The notes below the pieces were generated by a model. That model worked only from the letters and a program-made list of their open reading frames with translations. It made no database searches and was not told the DNA's origin. This document shows, piece by piece, positions 20,036-31,020 of a stretch of 64,000 bases of DNA. The DNA comes from Laccaria trichodermophora. Lineage: Eukaryota; Basidiomycota; Agaricomycetes; Agaricales; Hydnangiaceae. The stretch is from positions 1,178,001 to 1,242,000 of the forward strand of contig JACTVC010000017.1 of NCBI GenBank assembly GCA_018417955.1, read 5' to 3'. Every line of letters starts with the position of its first letter. Position 1 is the stretch's first letter. Made by a program: the position numbers and the translations under genes.

Positions 20036-22939
20036 TAAAAATAGCCAGGAAATGAGAGCTAAAAAATAGGAATGGTGTATTGGATGTCAGGTACTGCTTT
20101 CAGGGTCTACAGTATATATAAAAAGAGGAAATATGATTGGATATGACCAAAAAGTGGAGAAATCAAGATAAGAATGACAATACAACTAGGGGTCCATGCA
20201 ATGGGTTTTTGGTGGAGTGGTCACATGACCAATTTCCAAAAATGGTCAAAAATCCAAAGTTGTAGCCCTGCTTTGTAGCTTCCAGAATCTGTTTGAATTA
20301 TATTCTAAAGTTTACCTGTTGTGGAGATATGAGGTAAAAGATTTTCTCACCACCGCGTTTTTTTTTGTTTTTTGCATTTTTCTCCATGAAAACATCAGCA
20401 AACAACATGATTTCAACACATTTAGAAAACTAATAGATGGGGCTACAATAGTTGTATTGTGGGAAAATTGACCCCAAAAGGAAGGTATATAACCTAAATG
20501 GGAAATTAACTCTGACTGACTACAAAATGTACTAATGGACTAGAAAACATAACAAAAGACTACAAAAGTCAGACATAGACTACAAAATTTACTGATGTCT
20601 GCCTTTTTCACTACAAAAGTGTGTAGTGTCTGCTTTTTTCACTACAAAAGTTTGTAATGTCCACTTTTTGAGACTACAAAAGTTTGTACTGTCTATTGAG
20701 ACTACAAAAGTTTGTAATGTCCGCTTTTTTGACTACAAAAGTTTGTAGTGTCCGCTTTTTTCACTACAAAAGTTTGTAGTCTGCTTTTCTGACATTGAGT
20801 TTGTTTGAAGTGTTCTTGACTATGTAAAGGACCATGGGCACATGGTTGAAGGACTGAGTTCAGTTGACTTTTTGCCATTGTCGCATGTACACATTTGCTG
20901 TCATGTCATGTCTATGACATTAGTGGAGACTGTAATTTCTCTTCAGATAGGAAGTGGCTTTCCTATCTTTTACCTTCAGACTTTGAGCCACTGCCTTACA
21001 TCTGCCTAGGTTCAATAAGTGTCATTAGTGTTTTTTCAGTCTTCCTAAAGCATGAGCTAGTATGACTGTTCAGTCATTCACCCTAGCCAGTCTTGCCTGC
21101 AAATTGTCTTGACAGTACCACCAGTGAATGATCAAAGGCTGTCTATGATATTCATTCAGGATTCAGATACAACACAATCTAACATTTGGTGAATACACTT
21201 CAAAGAACAACATGTGAAGAGAACAGTAGCCACTGATGTGAAAAGACAGTACATGATAGCAAATGTGTACATGCGACAATGGCAAAAAGTCAACTGAACT
21301 CAGTCCTTCAACCATGTGCCCATGGTCCTTTACATAGTCAAGAACACTTCAAACAAACTCAATGTCAGAAAAGCAGACTACAAACTTTTGTAGTGAAAAA
21401 AGCGGACACTACAAACTTTTGTAGTCAAAAAAGCGGACATTACAAACTTTTGTAGTCTCAATAGACAGTACAAACTTTTGTAGTCTCAAAAAGTGGACAT
21501 TACAAACTTTTGTAGTGAAAAAAGCAGACACTACACACTTTTGTAGTGAAAAAGGCAGACATCAGTAAATTTTGTAGTCTATGTCTGACTTTTGTAGTCT
21601 TTTGTTATGTTTTCTAGTCCATTAGTACATTTTGTAGTCAGTCAGAGTTAATTTCCCATTTAGGTTATATACCTTCCTTTTGGGGTCAATTTTCCCACAA
21701 TACAACTATTGTAGCCCCATCTATTAGTTTTCTAAATGTGTTGAAATCATGTTGTTTGCTGATGTTTTCATGGAGAAAAATGCAAAAAACAAAAAAAAAC
21801 GCGGTGGTGAGAAAATCTTTTACCTCATATCTCCACAACAGGTAAACTTTAGAATATAATTCAAACAGATTCTGGAAGCTACAAAGCAGGGCTACAACTT
21901 TGGATTTTTGACCATTTTTGGAAATTGGTCATGTGACCACTCCACCAAAAACCCATTGCATGGACCCCTAGTTGTATTGTCATTCTTATCTTGATTTCTC
22001 CACTTTTTGGTCATATCCAATCATATTTCCTCTTTTTATATATACTGTAGACCCTGAAAGCAGTACCTGACATCCAATACACCATTCCTATTTTTTAGCT
22101 CTCATTTCCTGGCTATTTTTAGAATGGTGAAATACCCAGAGCTACATTTGAAAAATCACAATGAAATATCCAGGGTTACATTTGAAAAATCACAATAAAA
22201 TATCCAAGGATAGATTTGAAAAATCACAATGAAATATCTGGGGTTACATTTGAAAAATCACAATGAAATGCCCAAGGATAGATTTGAAAAAAAGCAATGA
22301 AATGCCCAGGGATACATTTGAAAAATCACAATGAAATGCCCAGGGATACATTTGAAAAGTAGCAGTGAAATATCCAGGGATACATTTGAAAATTCATAAT
22401 GAAATGCCCAGGGATACATTTGAAAAATCGCAATGAAATATCAAGGGATACATTTAAAAAACCGCAATGAAATGCCCAAGGATACATTTGAAAAATAGCA
22501 ATGAAATGCCCAGGAATACGTTTGAAAAATAGCAGTGAAATATCCAGGGATACATTTAAAAAATCGCAATGAAATATCAAGGGATACATTTAGAAAATCA
22601 CAAAGAAATGCCTAGGGATACATTTGAACAATCGTACTGAAATGCCCAGGAATACATTTGAAAAATCGCAATGAAATATTCTAAGGTATCAATGAAAAAT
22701 TCCAATGAAAGGTACAAGGTATCTATTGAAAAACCACCATTGAGATGGCTTGACAGACTTATGAAATGCCCATAGAGAATTTCTCATATTTTATCAGAAA
22801 TCCCAGGCAATTTAATGATTGAAAGGCTTAGGCTCATGTATTGAAATGCCTTTCATAAAAATCTCAGTGTTATAGATTTGGGTCTCTAGGCTTAAGCCTG
22901 GGTTATATGATAAAAGTGGTAGCCACCAGTCGGTCAAGC

Positions 22940-23415
22940 GGTTTTGGTCGCATTTACGAAAAATGATTGGTGTCACTAGGGTTTCAGCAGTACGACATCT
23001 ACAGTACATACAATCCTTTATTGACCTCTCCACAGCGACGTCGGCGCATCTGGATGCTTGATCGACAGGCCCGTTCCATAGGGGCTGAGCTACGGGATGA
23101 CCTTGGTGATTGGATCCAGTGCAGACTCAAGACCATCGCCACCAAAGAAAGTGAATCACACAAGATTTTGAGTAAATGTGATGTACCAATGAGTGAGTTA
23201 CAGACTCAGTGGCAGTTACAAAAAGCCGCCCAGCTCTCTATCCATGCCCATTAGTCATGTGCTTTTCACTCTCTCTGTTTTTCTGACTTCCAAGCACCAG
23301 ATGCTCCAGCACATCTGAAGAAAGAACTGGATGCCATCCTCAAGCTCCAAACCACCATTGACACCACCGATGACGCAATCTCTCGCCTGGCCGATCGATT
23401 CTCGAAATCCATGCT
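22940..23415 (+). pseudogene. KDZ transposase, CxC1 type, middle fragment
   Basis: It continues the Glu-containing exon after the palindrome: RFWSHLRKMIGVTR and VRHLQYIQSFID, then (after a frame change near 23030) RRRRIWMLDRQARSIGAE and a later exon reading HLKKELDAILKLQ. These match the helical region after the catalytic core in KDZ proteins. The fragment ends at the 5-bp target duplication ATGCT (23411-23415) of the LTR element and resumes at 41866. Confidence 0.8.
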
Positions 23416-23787
23416 TGTGAAACCGAAGGGCTGATCGGGACTTCTCGACGAAGGCGTGAGTGCGAGATGGCGGCGGAGAATATTCGGGGTACGCGAGAGA
23501 GTGTTTGTAACGTGGTGCCGCGAGGCGATACCACGTTGAGAATATCCTGTGACCCAGGAACTGGGGCGCAGTCACCCGGCGCAGGACTCTTGTATCCCGG
23601 AGGGGAGGCATAAGGTTGCCTAGCCGTATAGAAAAGGGGTGACTCCGTCCACATGTAAAGTATAATGTGGTTGCAAAGTGAGTATATTTGTTGTGAATGC
23701 AACGCTACACAGAGCAGTGACAAATACAAGTAAATATGATGGTTCTAAGTCACGCAAGAAGTATACTTATACTACCATGCCGTTACA
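23416..23787 (-). repeat. LTR, left (3' LTR in element orientation)
   Basis: TG...CA ended (TGTGAAACCG...CCGTTACA), 372 bp. It differs from the right LTR at two sites, both CpG/CpA-type differences (GCGCAG versus GCGCGG, CACGCAAG versus CACACAAG). Confidence 0.93.
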
Positions 23788-23800
23788 AAGCCCCCCCGTG
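23788..23800 (-). other. Putative polypurine tract
   Basis: Read on the minus strand it is a run of seven G with flanking bases, directly before the 3' LTR. It is short for a polypurine tract but correctly placed. Confidence 0.5.
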
Positions 23801-24335
23801 AGATTGGAGCATCATCTAGAGAATACTTGTTGGATAGTTCAATCTATCTGTTCAGATATTTGATGTCCGTGATGGCGGTGGGGAGACCAGGAGTAGTTAG
23901 CATGAGGAGGAAGCGATATGGATGGAGATCTTGTTCTTTGTGAAGTCCTCGTTCCCAAGGAAGTGGCAGACAGGTCCACAGTCGTATATGTACTTGACTC
24001 ATGTAATATGGTCGGTAGTGACATGATCTTGACTAGGGTAAGCATAGTATATGTTTCCGATTCCGCCACCAAGGAGTAGATGCCTGGACTGTATGGAAGC
24101 ATAGGGATCCTAAGCTGCGACATCATAGTGTCTCCTATATAGAAACTATAATTTGCATATAGCTCTATAGTCGTGAGAGCATGAGTGATAGTTGCTAACA
24201 ATAGGATGAATAGCTTCGCGTCGTTAGTGGGAGTAAGGAGTCAAAATGGACGAATCAGAAGGTTTGGTCTGCGCAAGGCAGGGGATTGTTTAGGAAGTGA
24301 AGCATAGTAATCGTGACGGAGGTGAAGGGGAGGAA

Positions 24336-27300
24336 TTAGAGAGCAATGATATGGGGATCCATTTCTGCTATAAGATGGAAGGGCTTGTGGGTAATTAAAT
24401 CCCAGACATACAGATAGAGCTGGTAGTCAAGACTAGATCGAGGGGGAAGGCACCAAGCACAGTGACGGTGTCCGACAGTGACGGCTCGCGAGGTACAGCA
24501 AGGGTTGCAAGATGACTGTAGTCCTTGAAGAATCAGCCTGTGAGTTAGCGACGATCCGACCATGGGGGCTCTTGATACAGTCACTACATCATCCTGAGCG
24601 TTTATTCTGAATATACGCTTCACAGTTAGTCGCGATCCGTTTGCTTCAGCGACTATAGCAGTTCGGACAGGCTCGAGCTCCCATGCGGCTGGCATTTTAC
24701 AAGGCGATAAGTCAAGCAGGAGGGATTCTAGGGAGATTGCACTGTCGGAATCATTCATTGACTGATTATCGAACCTCTCTCCACAGGGCGAGACTTTATC
24801 ATCTGCCGCATTTTGGCTATTTGAAACAGAGTGCAGCCCAGTGCCGTCTGAAATGGTTTCGGTTAACGTAGCTTCAGATCTTACAGACGAACTTCTTGCT
24901 GCAGGGGGTTCCGGTTCCCATGACCGAGCAGCGGGATGGCGAATCGCGCTCTTTGTTAAGTCATCCGTTTTCTCGTTGGTGTTTACTTTGAGGCCAACCC
25001 TACAGTCACATACAGAATAGCCGTTATCGCTTCTAGTACAATCATTAGCGTTCAGTGTAGGGTGTAGTGACTCGTGGGGGAAGGGAAGTTCTTTCATTCG
25101 GAAAGGGGGAATTTCCATTTCTCGGCTCATTATTTTAGAACACATGACATCATAGATCCCACTCGGTTGAACGAATCGACCTTTAACTAGGTTCAGATAA
25201 ATTCCTCCTGAGCATGGTCGAATATGAGGGTTGAAATTTGAAATAGATTCCTTCTCCTTCGGGGCTTCCATTGCCGACAGTCCCCCAGAATTCCAAACCG
25301 GATTGAGTGAAACCACAGGGTTTGGTAGGTTCAAGTTGCCCTTCGATATGGCTGATATTTCGCTGGTACCAGTGCTCCCGTAATTGGACCAGGCGTTAAT
25401 TCTAGCGGCAAGGTCGATCGGGGTCTCTAGAGCAGCGTGTAGATCGCGCTTAAGAGGATAGCTTTTGTATATAGAGAAACATGGGTTATCTGAACGACGA
25501 ACGTCTACTTCCCAATTGATGTCGAACGGATATTGTTCAGGGCATGGTGAAGAATTCATGACCTCAGATGAGGGCACAGTCAGGCGAGCTCCCTTGTAGG
25601 GGCGATATGTTCTGTTGTTCATCATTTGATTTATTTGTAATGGCCGGTCTGTGGAATTGTCGTGGGGGCTTCCTGCGTAGAGGACAGAGAGGGCATGTAT
25701 GATGATATGAATGAGCCTAGAGGGGTGGACTGGGATAGTCACACGACAGTGTTTTCCAGGGCTCAATTGATTTATCATTATATCCAGTGAAACAGTATAC
25801 GTTCGTCGTGAAAGAACTTGAGTTGACTTTAGGAGCGGAGAGCTCATCATGGTTCGATGACTCATCCTAGTCTTCCGATAGGTACTATAAATAGCAGAGT
25901 ATGCTTTATCGCTCAAGTTCATGATAGGGCAACAGAACAACCCCCGTAGTCGCGCTATTCCATAGCGGCATGGTTCAGTGCATGCGCTCCGAGTCTCAAG
26001 TTTGTATAGTGCCAAATCAATCTTACTAGATCCTCCTTGGAAATGGTTCGCGAACATAGTCGCCTTGTGCCTGATTGAATCGACAACCAAGGGTAATCGA
26101 CTTAGCTCTACCCAGTCCTTATTCCTCGGCATATAGGACTGTTTGGCACCGGAGGGGTAAGCCTTGAGGTCAATCTCTGGGTACAGTGAAAAATCTCCTT
26201 GTATCTCCGAATCACTAAAGCTCTCGATCCTCGAAGTATTATTGAATTCATCCTTAGCTGCCTTTGCAGAGTTCGGAGGTTCTTTGTGCTTACCCTCGGC
26301 TGCGAGTAGTCTGGTGCAAGTGTCTAGGACTTGACTATCCTTGGTGTCTTCCTGTCGTCTTGTAGGGCAAGTGGCCTTAGGAGCAGTGGTCGCCCTAAAC
26401 ATTTTGTCCTTGGCTCCTTGGGCTACGTCATGTCTTACAGCGTCTCGTTTTATGGGTAAGTCAACATTATTCAAAGCAGAGTTGATTTCATGTCTCGGGT
26501 CGCGGTGAACCATAGTAACGGCCCCCCAAGCGGCTAGGCGTTGATTGACCTTTTTAAGGTCTCGCGCCTGTTCTAAGGCTGCGTGATTGGTGATACAGGT
26601 GGTTCCTATTGCTTTATAGTAGATTTCTGCTGATTTAAATGTTCCCCTCCCCAGGGTGATTACTCGACTTGTACGCTTGGTGACTTCAACTGGCGTAGCC
26701 CCCCACTTGTTCGTTAGATTAACTTCATATTGCTCCTTGTGTAGTTTTTCAACCAATGGAGGCATTTTGTTAATAACCTCCCATACTTCTTCCGACTTGG
26801 TTTGACTAAGGGTTATCTTGATATTCCTTACTCGTGTAGTCTGGCCTAGTCGTAGTCTGATCCTTAGGGTCAGTTTCAAGGCGCTTATACATAGCCAGTA
26901 GGATTTATTCATCATAGGGGGTTTTGGTCCAAGATTATTCATGTGAGGATCCTTAACTCGTTCGAGGATGATTTCTAAGTCTGCGCTCCCCTGTCGTTCC
27001 ACAACCCCACTTAGGAGGTCAGACCTGGGAGCTGCGATCATAGAGCAGGAAGAAACGTGATTTGGGGAACGGATGATCGCTTCACAGGGTATCGGCAGCA
27101 GGGTCTTTGATGTAGAATGAACAAGGGTCAAGACAGCTTGAACCTTCTCCTTAAGAGCTAGTCGTTCCAGTTGCAAGAGTTTTTCTAATAGTATCACGAT
27201 TGAGTGACTCCCATAGCTCTTGACGGGATTGGATAAGAAAAATCCCAATGAGGCTTTTGAATGGATCATGAAGTCGAGCATGGGGGACCGCGCGGATTCG

Positions 27301-27344
27301 AGATCGAGTAGCATTTCTCTGGTCTGCCAAAGTCCTAGGCGGCA
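24336..27344 (-). CDS. Giant retroelement ORF, third part
   Basis: About 1,000 codons open without interruption (ATG at 27314). They lie in the same frame as the preceding part and are separated from it by one TGA (27345-27347). The composition is that of a soluble, basic, Ser/Thr-rich protein. I see no reverse transcriptase, RNase H, integrase, chromodomain or zinc motif. Two CxxC-like spots near the C-terminus (NPCCTS, CAWC) are not a recognised domain. Such a long frame cannot be chance, so it is or recently was translated. The TGA may be a CGA-to-TGA mutation, a readthrough site or a genuine terminator between two proteins. Function unknown. Confidence 0.7.
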   Translation of the reverse strand, partial: CRLGLWQTREMLLDLESARSPMLDFMIHSKASLGFFLSNPVKSYGSHSIVILLEKLLQLERLALKEKVQAVLTLVHSTSKTLLPIPCEAIIRSPNHVSSCSMIAAPRSDLLSGVVERQGSADLEIILERVKDPHMNNLGPKPPMMNKSYWLCISALKLTLRIRLRLGQTTRVRNIKITLSQTKSEEVWEVINKMPPLVEKLHKEQYEVNLTNKWGATPVEVTKRTSRVITLGRGTFKSAEIYYKAIGTTCITNHAALEQARDLKKVNQRLAAWGAVTMVHRDPRHEINSALNNVDLPIKRDAVRHDVAQGAKDKMFRATTAPKATCPTRRQEDTKDSQVLDTCTRLLAAEGKHKEPPNSAKAAKDEFNNTSRIESFSDSEIQGDFSLYPEIDLKAYPSGAKQSYMPRNKDWVELSRLPLVVDSIRHKATMFANHFQGGSSKIDLALYKLETRSACTEPCRYGIARLRGLFCCPIMNLSDKAYSAIYSTYRKTRMSHRTMMSSPLLKSTQVLSRRTYTVSLDIMINQLSPGKHCRVTIPVHPSRLIHIIIHALSVLYAGSPHDNSTDRPLQINQMMNNRTYRPYKGARLTVPSSEVMNSSPCPEQYPFDINWEVDVRRSDNPCFSIYKSYPLKRDLHAALETPIDLAARINAWSNYGSTGTSEISAISKGNLNLPNPVVSLNPVWNSGGLSAMEAPKEKESISNFNPHIRPCSGGIYLNLVKGRFVQPSGIYDVMCSKIMSREMEIPPFRMKELPFPHESLHPTLNANDCTRSDNGYSVCDCRVGLKVNTNEKTDDLTKSAIRHPAARSWEPEPPAARSSSVRSEATLTETISDGTGLHSVSNSQNAADDKVSPCGERFDNQSMNDSDSAISLESLLLDLSPCKMPAAWELEPVRTAIVAEANGSRLTVKRIFRINAQDDVVTVSRAPMVGSSLTHRLILQGLQSSCNPCCTSRAVTVGHRHCAWCLPPRSSLDYQLYLYVWDLITHKPFHLIAEMDPHIIAL

Positions 27345-27811
27345 TCAAAAGACAGGTTTTACTTCAGTATCTTCAGCAGTTTCGAGTCGGATTGACTCAG
27401 TCCAAATATCTGACAATGACACTTGAGATTCCTTCGAGAGTAGTCGACCTATAGCTTTAAGTTTAACTGGTTGTGCTTCATTCACGGGTTCCGAGGTCGA
27501 ATGAATATTAGGTAGCGGCGGGGTTTGAACTCGCGCTTTTACATGTCTTAATCGATCATTCACTTCACGGGCAGCAACGTCTCTGCACCATACTTTAGAT
27601 GATTTTTCTCTAAACTTGAAGGATGTTTCTGGTTCAAAGTCAAGCGGCTTGTCTATGTTCCCAACCGTAGGGTTCTTCGGAAAGGCAGTAGTCTCCGGTC
27701 CCCAGGGGAAGTCATCTTTGAATCGACCATCATGCTCTGGGGCGGCCTCTATCAGATACTCTATGATCTCTAGATCCCCATTAGCTTCTGCAGAATTTGC
27801 CGTCTTACGCA
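27345..27811 (-). CDS. Giant retroelement ORF, second part (between palindrome C and TGA)
   Basis: It is open from the target duplication AGATTTCT to the TGA at 27345. When palindrome C and one copy of its 8-bp duplication are ignored, the frame is continuous with the part that ends at 34432. It contains an acidic stretch (EYLIEAAPEHDGRF) and no known domain. Confidence 0.7.
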
Positions 27812-28769
27812 AGATTTCTCACTTCAGTCACCCATTTTAGGGTACATGTGAGGTATATGAATTCTTTGATTTAGGGGACCTCCATGGTACCCATTCCAAG
27901 GGTGGTATAAGAGCACATACCAATACCATGGTACCATGGTATGGAAAACCCATACCATACCAATACCATGTTACCATACCATACCATGTCACCTCATACC
28001 ATACCATGCCATACCATACCATCATACCATACCATACCATACCATCATACCAGGGTGTCTGGGGTCCTTTTTCAAAATATATAAATTCTTTCTGCAGGCT
28101 GCAATACTGGTCCATTGGGTGCCATTTTTTGTGGAAAGCTTCTTGATGTTTTTCCCAAGATTTTAAGATACAAATGGAGGCTATATAGTCAAATCCATCC
28201 TTTGAAAATCAGTTCAAATGAGCTTAATCCCAGCTTTTTCCATGCATCAAAAGCCATTTATTGATACATATCTTTCCCAGTCCTTTCAATTACAATTAGA
28301 ACAATATTCATCACAAATAAATCAATGCTGCATCAGTATTTGAGAAACAAAGAAAAGAAAACATTTTGTGTATTGGCTATAGTCCTGGACCATGCATGAT
28401 ACCATGCATTGCAAAAGCATGGACTTGAGCTAAATTATTATCCAACAGCCTAGGCTGAAATATGCACTTCAACTAATCAACTACATTAAGTACCCTTCAC
28501 AGATGATTCATTTCAAAAGCCTGAAATTTGGATTCAAAAAGTGCCATGCTGTTGCTGTCAAAGAAGTATGTGTATATATTTACTATTTGAAAACTACATA
28601 TGATGGAATCAAAGTATTGTTGTTCTGAGAATTTGACCAAAGTTGTCATTATCAAAATATTTGGTCCAATCCAAAGTCTTGTCAATTGGAGAGCCAGGGG
28701 TACAGATTAAGGAAGCTCCTGTTGGCCATGGCCTCCCAAAACCATGATACTATGTTCAGCCTTATTCAT

Positions 28770-29395
28770 ATCACATGTCATACCACAACCATTCATACCA
28801 TACCACAACTATTCATACCAAACTATGGTATTGCCCCCTCACCATACCATACTATGGTATTGCCATCTCACACCATACCATACTATGGTATTGCCATCTC
28901 ATACCATACCATGGTATTGCCCCCTCACCATACCATACTATGGTATTGCCATCTCATACCATACCATGGTATTGCACCCTCACCATACCACACCATGGTA
29001 TTGCCATCTCATACCATACCATGGTATTGCACCCTCACCATACCACACCATGGTATTGCCATCTCATACCATACCATGGTATTGCACCCTCACCATACCA
29101 CACCATGGTATTGCCATCTCATACCATACCATGGTATTGCACCCTCACCATACCACACCATGGTATTGCCATCTCATACCATACCATGGTATTGCACCCT
29201 CACCATACCACACCATGGTATTGCCATCTCATACCATACCATGGTATTGCACCCCCATACCATACCATACCATGGTATTGCACCCTCACCATACCATACC
29301 ATGGTATTGCACCCCCATACCATACCATACTATACCATGGTATTGCACCCTTATACCATACCATGGTACCCCACTCCCATACCATACCATGTTGT
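28770..29395. repeat. TACCATACCATGGTATTG tandem field, left arm of C
   Basis: There are at least ten units of roughly 58-65 bp built from TACCATACCATGGTATTGC. The mirror copy is at 32833-33450. Three overlapping frames of 220-237 codons are open here in each arm only because the repeat lacks stops. I do not regard them as genes. Confidence 0.9.
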
Positions 29396-29689
29396 TTGAT
29401 GTTTAAGGTGCTGTTCTCAGGATCCAGTGTGAATTTCTAAATATGGAAGGTGTGGCTATGCTAAATGAAAAAGAAATTAATGGGATAGATGCTTAAAATA
29501 TCACAGGAACCATAATCTATGCAGAGGAAGGCAGAAAACCCCCATTTCGAAGTTTGTTTACATATATTTACCAATAGCTTTAACCAAAGTAAGGCTACAA
29601 AAATTGTAGTGTCCGCTTTTTTCATTAGAAAAGAGAAGTATGATTAGAAAACTTTGTAGTGTGCGCTTTGATGTGCGCACTATTTCCTA

Positions 29690-30185
29690 ATTGGGCCATT
29701 TCCTAATTGGGAAAAGCGTTACACTTTTTTCTGCCACACCTGATGTCAGGCACAGTGCGCATTTAGGTCGGGAACTGTTTCCCACGCTTTTTGGGCCAGA
29801 AGAGTTAGTGGCTAGCTTAGTGTTGTCATTGTTAATGACGATGTGCGCACTATTTCCTAATTGGGCCATTTCCTAATCAGGAAAAGCGTTACACTTTTTT
29901 CTGCCACACCTGATGTCAGGCACAGTGCGCATTTAGGTCAGGAAATATTTCCCACGCTCTTTGGGCCAGAAGAGTTAGTGGCTAGCTTGGTGTTGTCATT
30001 GTTAATGACGATGTGCGCACTATTTCCTAATTGGGCCATTTCCTAATCAGGAAAAGCGTTACACTTTTTTCTGCCACACCTAATGTCAGGCACAGTGCGC
30101 ATTTAGGTTGGGAACTGTTTCCCACGCTCTTTGGGCCAGAAGAGTTAGTAGGCTAGCTTAGTTTTGTCACTGTTCATGACGATGT
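29690..30185. repeat. About 170-bp tandem unit, three copies, left arm of C
   Basis: Each unit begins near GCGCACTATTTCCTAATTGG and ends in the GTTGTCATTGTTAATGACG stretch, itself a short inverted repeat. It is mirrored at 32040-32560. Confidence 0.85.
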
Positions 30186-30189
30186 TCGC

Positions 30190-31020
30190 ATATTTCCCAA
30201 TTAGGAAATTCATTACATAATATCAGTTTGTAGTCTCCGCTTTTTTAGACTACAAAAGTTTGTAGTGTGCGCTTTTTTCATTACAAAAGTTTGTAGTCTT
30301 CTGCTTGTGTTCACTACAGAATTACTAGTGTGCGCTTTTTTAGACTACAAAAGTTTGTAGTGTGCGCTTTTTTCATTACAAAGGTTTGTAGTCTTTTGCT
30401 TGTGTTCACTACAAAATTACTAGTGTGCGCTTTTTTCATTACAAAAGTTTGTAGTCTTCTGCTTGGGTTCACTACAAAAGTTTGTAGTGTGCGCTTTTTT
30501 CATTACAAAGGTTTGTAGTCTTTTGCTTGTGTTCACTACAAAATTACTAGTGTGCGCTTTTTTCATTACAAAAGTTTGTAGTCTTCTGCTTGGGTTCACT
30601 ACAAAAGTTTGTAGTGTGCGCTTTTTTCATTACAAAGGTTTGTAGTCTTTTGCTTGTGTTCACTACAAAATTACTAGTGTGCGCTTTTTTCATTACAAAA
30701 GTTTGTAGTCTTCTGCTTGGGTTCACTACAAAAGTTTGTAGTGTGCGCTTTTTTCATTACAAAGGTTTGTAGTCTTTTGCTTGTGTTCACTACAAAATTA
30801 CTAGAGTGCGCTTTTTTCATTACAAAAGTTTGTAGTCTTCTGTTTGGGTTCACTACAAAATTACTACTGTGCGCTTTTTTCATTACAAAGTTTGTAGTGT
30901 GCGCTTTTTGGACTACAAAAGTTTGTAGTGTTCGCTTTTTTCATTACAAAGGCTTGTAGTGTCCGCTTTTTTCATTATAAAAGTTTGTAGTGTCTGCTTT
31001 TTCATTACAAAAGTTTGTGG
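30190..31020. repeat. 127-bp unit array with ACTACAAAAGTTTGTAGT cores, left arm of C
   Basis: Units contain paired cores ACTACAAAAGTTTGTAGT, itself a palindrome, separated by GTGCGCTTTTTTCATT. More copies are present here than in the right arm (31460-31990), which accounts for the unequal arm lengths. Confidence 0.85.

Larger units (their letters stand above)
18745..22931. mobile_element. Palindromic transposon A (4.2 kb, 8-bp target duplication)
   Basis: Flanked by GGTCAAGC at 18737-18744 and 22932-22939. The ends are ACTAGTGGCTACCACTTT and the complement of GACTGGTGGCTACCACTTT. Nearly the whole element is one inverted repeat: left arm to about 20905, right arm from about 21252, and a 346-base unique centre. 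Each arm holds a 34-bp tandem family (TGGGCATTTCATTGTGATTT...), then a segment rich in ACTACAAAAGTTTGTAGT. There is no transposase, so it must be moved in trans. An 8-bp duplication fits hAT-like or KDZ enzymes. It interrupts the KDZ gene beside the codon for the catalytic Glu. Confidence 0.9.

Noticed and set aside
22326..22589. 87-codon frame in the right arm of palindrome A
   Set aside because: Direct translation of the 34-bp tandem unit (ISLRFFKCIPGHF-type repetition).
28686..29406. Three overlapping frames of 220-237 codons in the TACCAT field (mirrored at 32788-33542)
   Set aside because: They are translations of a tandem repeat lacking stops in several frames at once; the same peptide phrases appear in all three registers.
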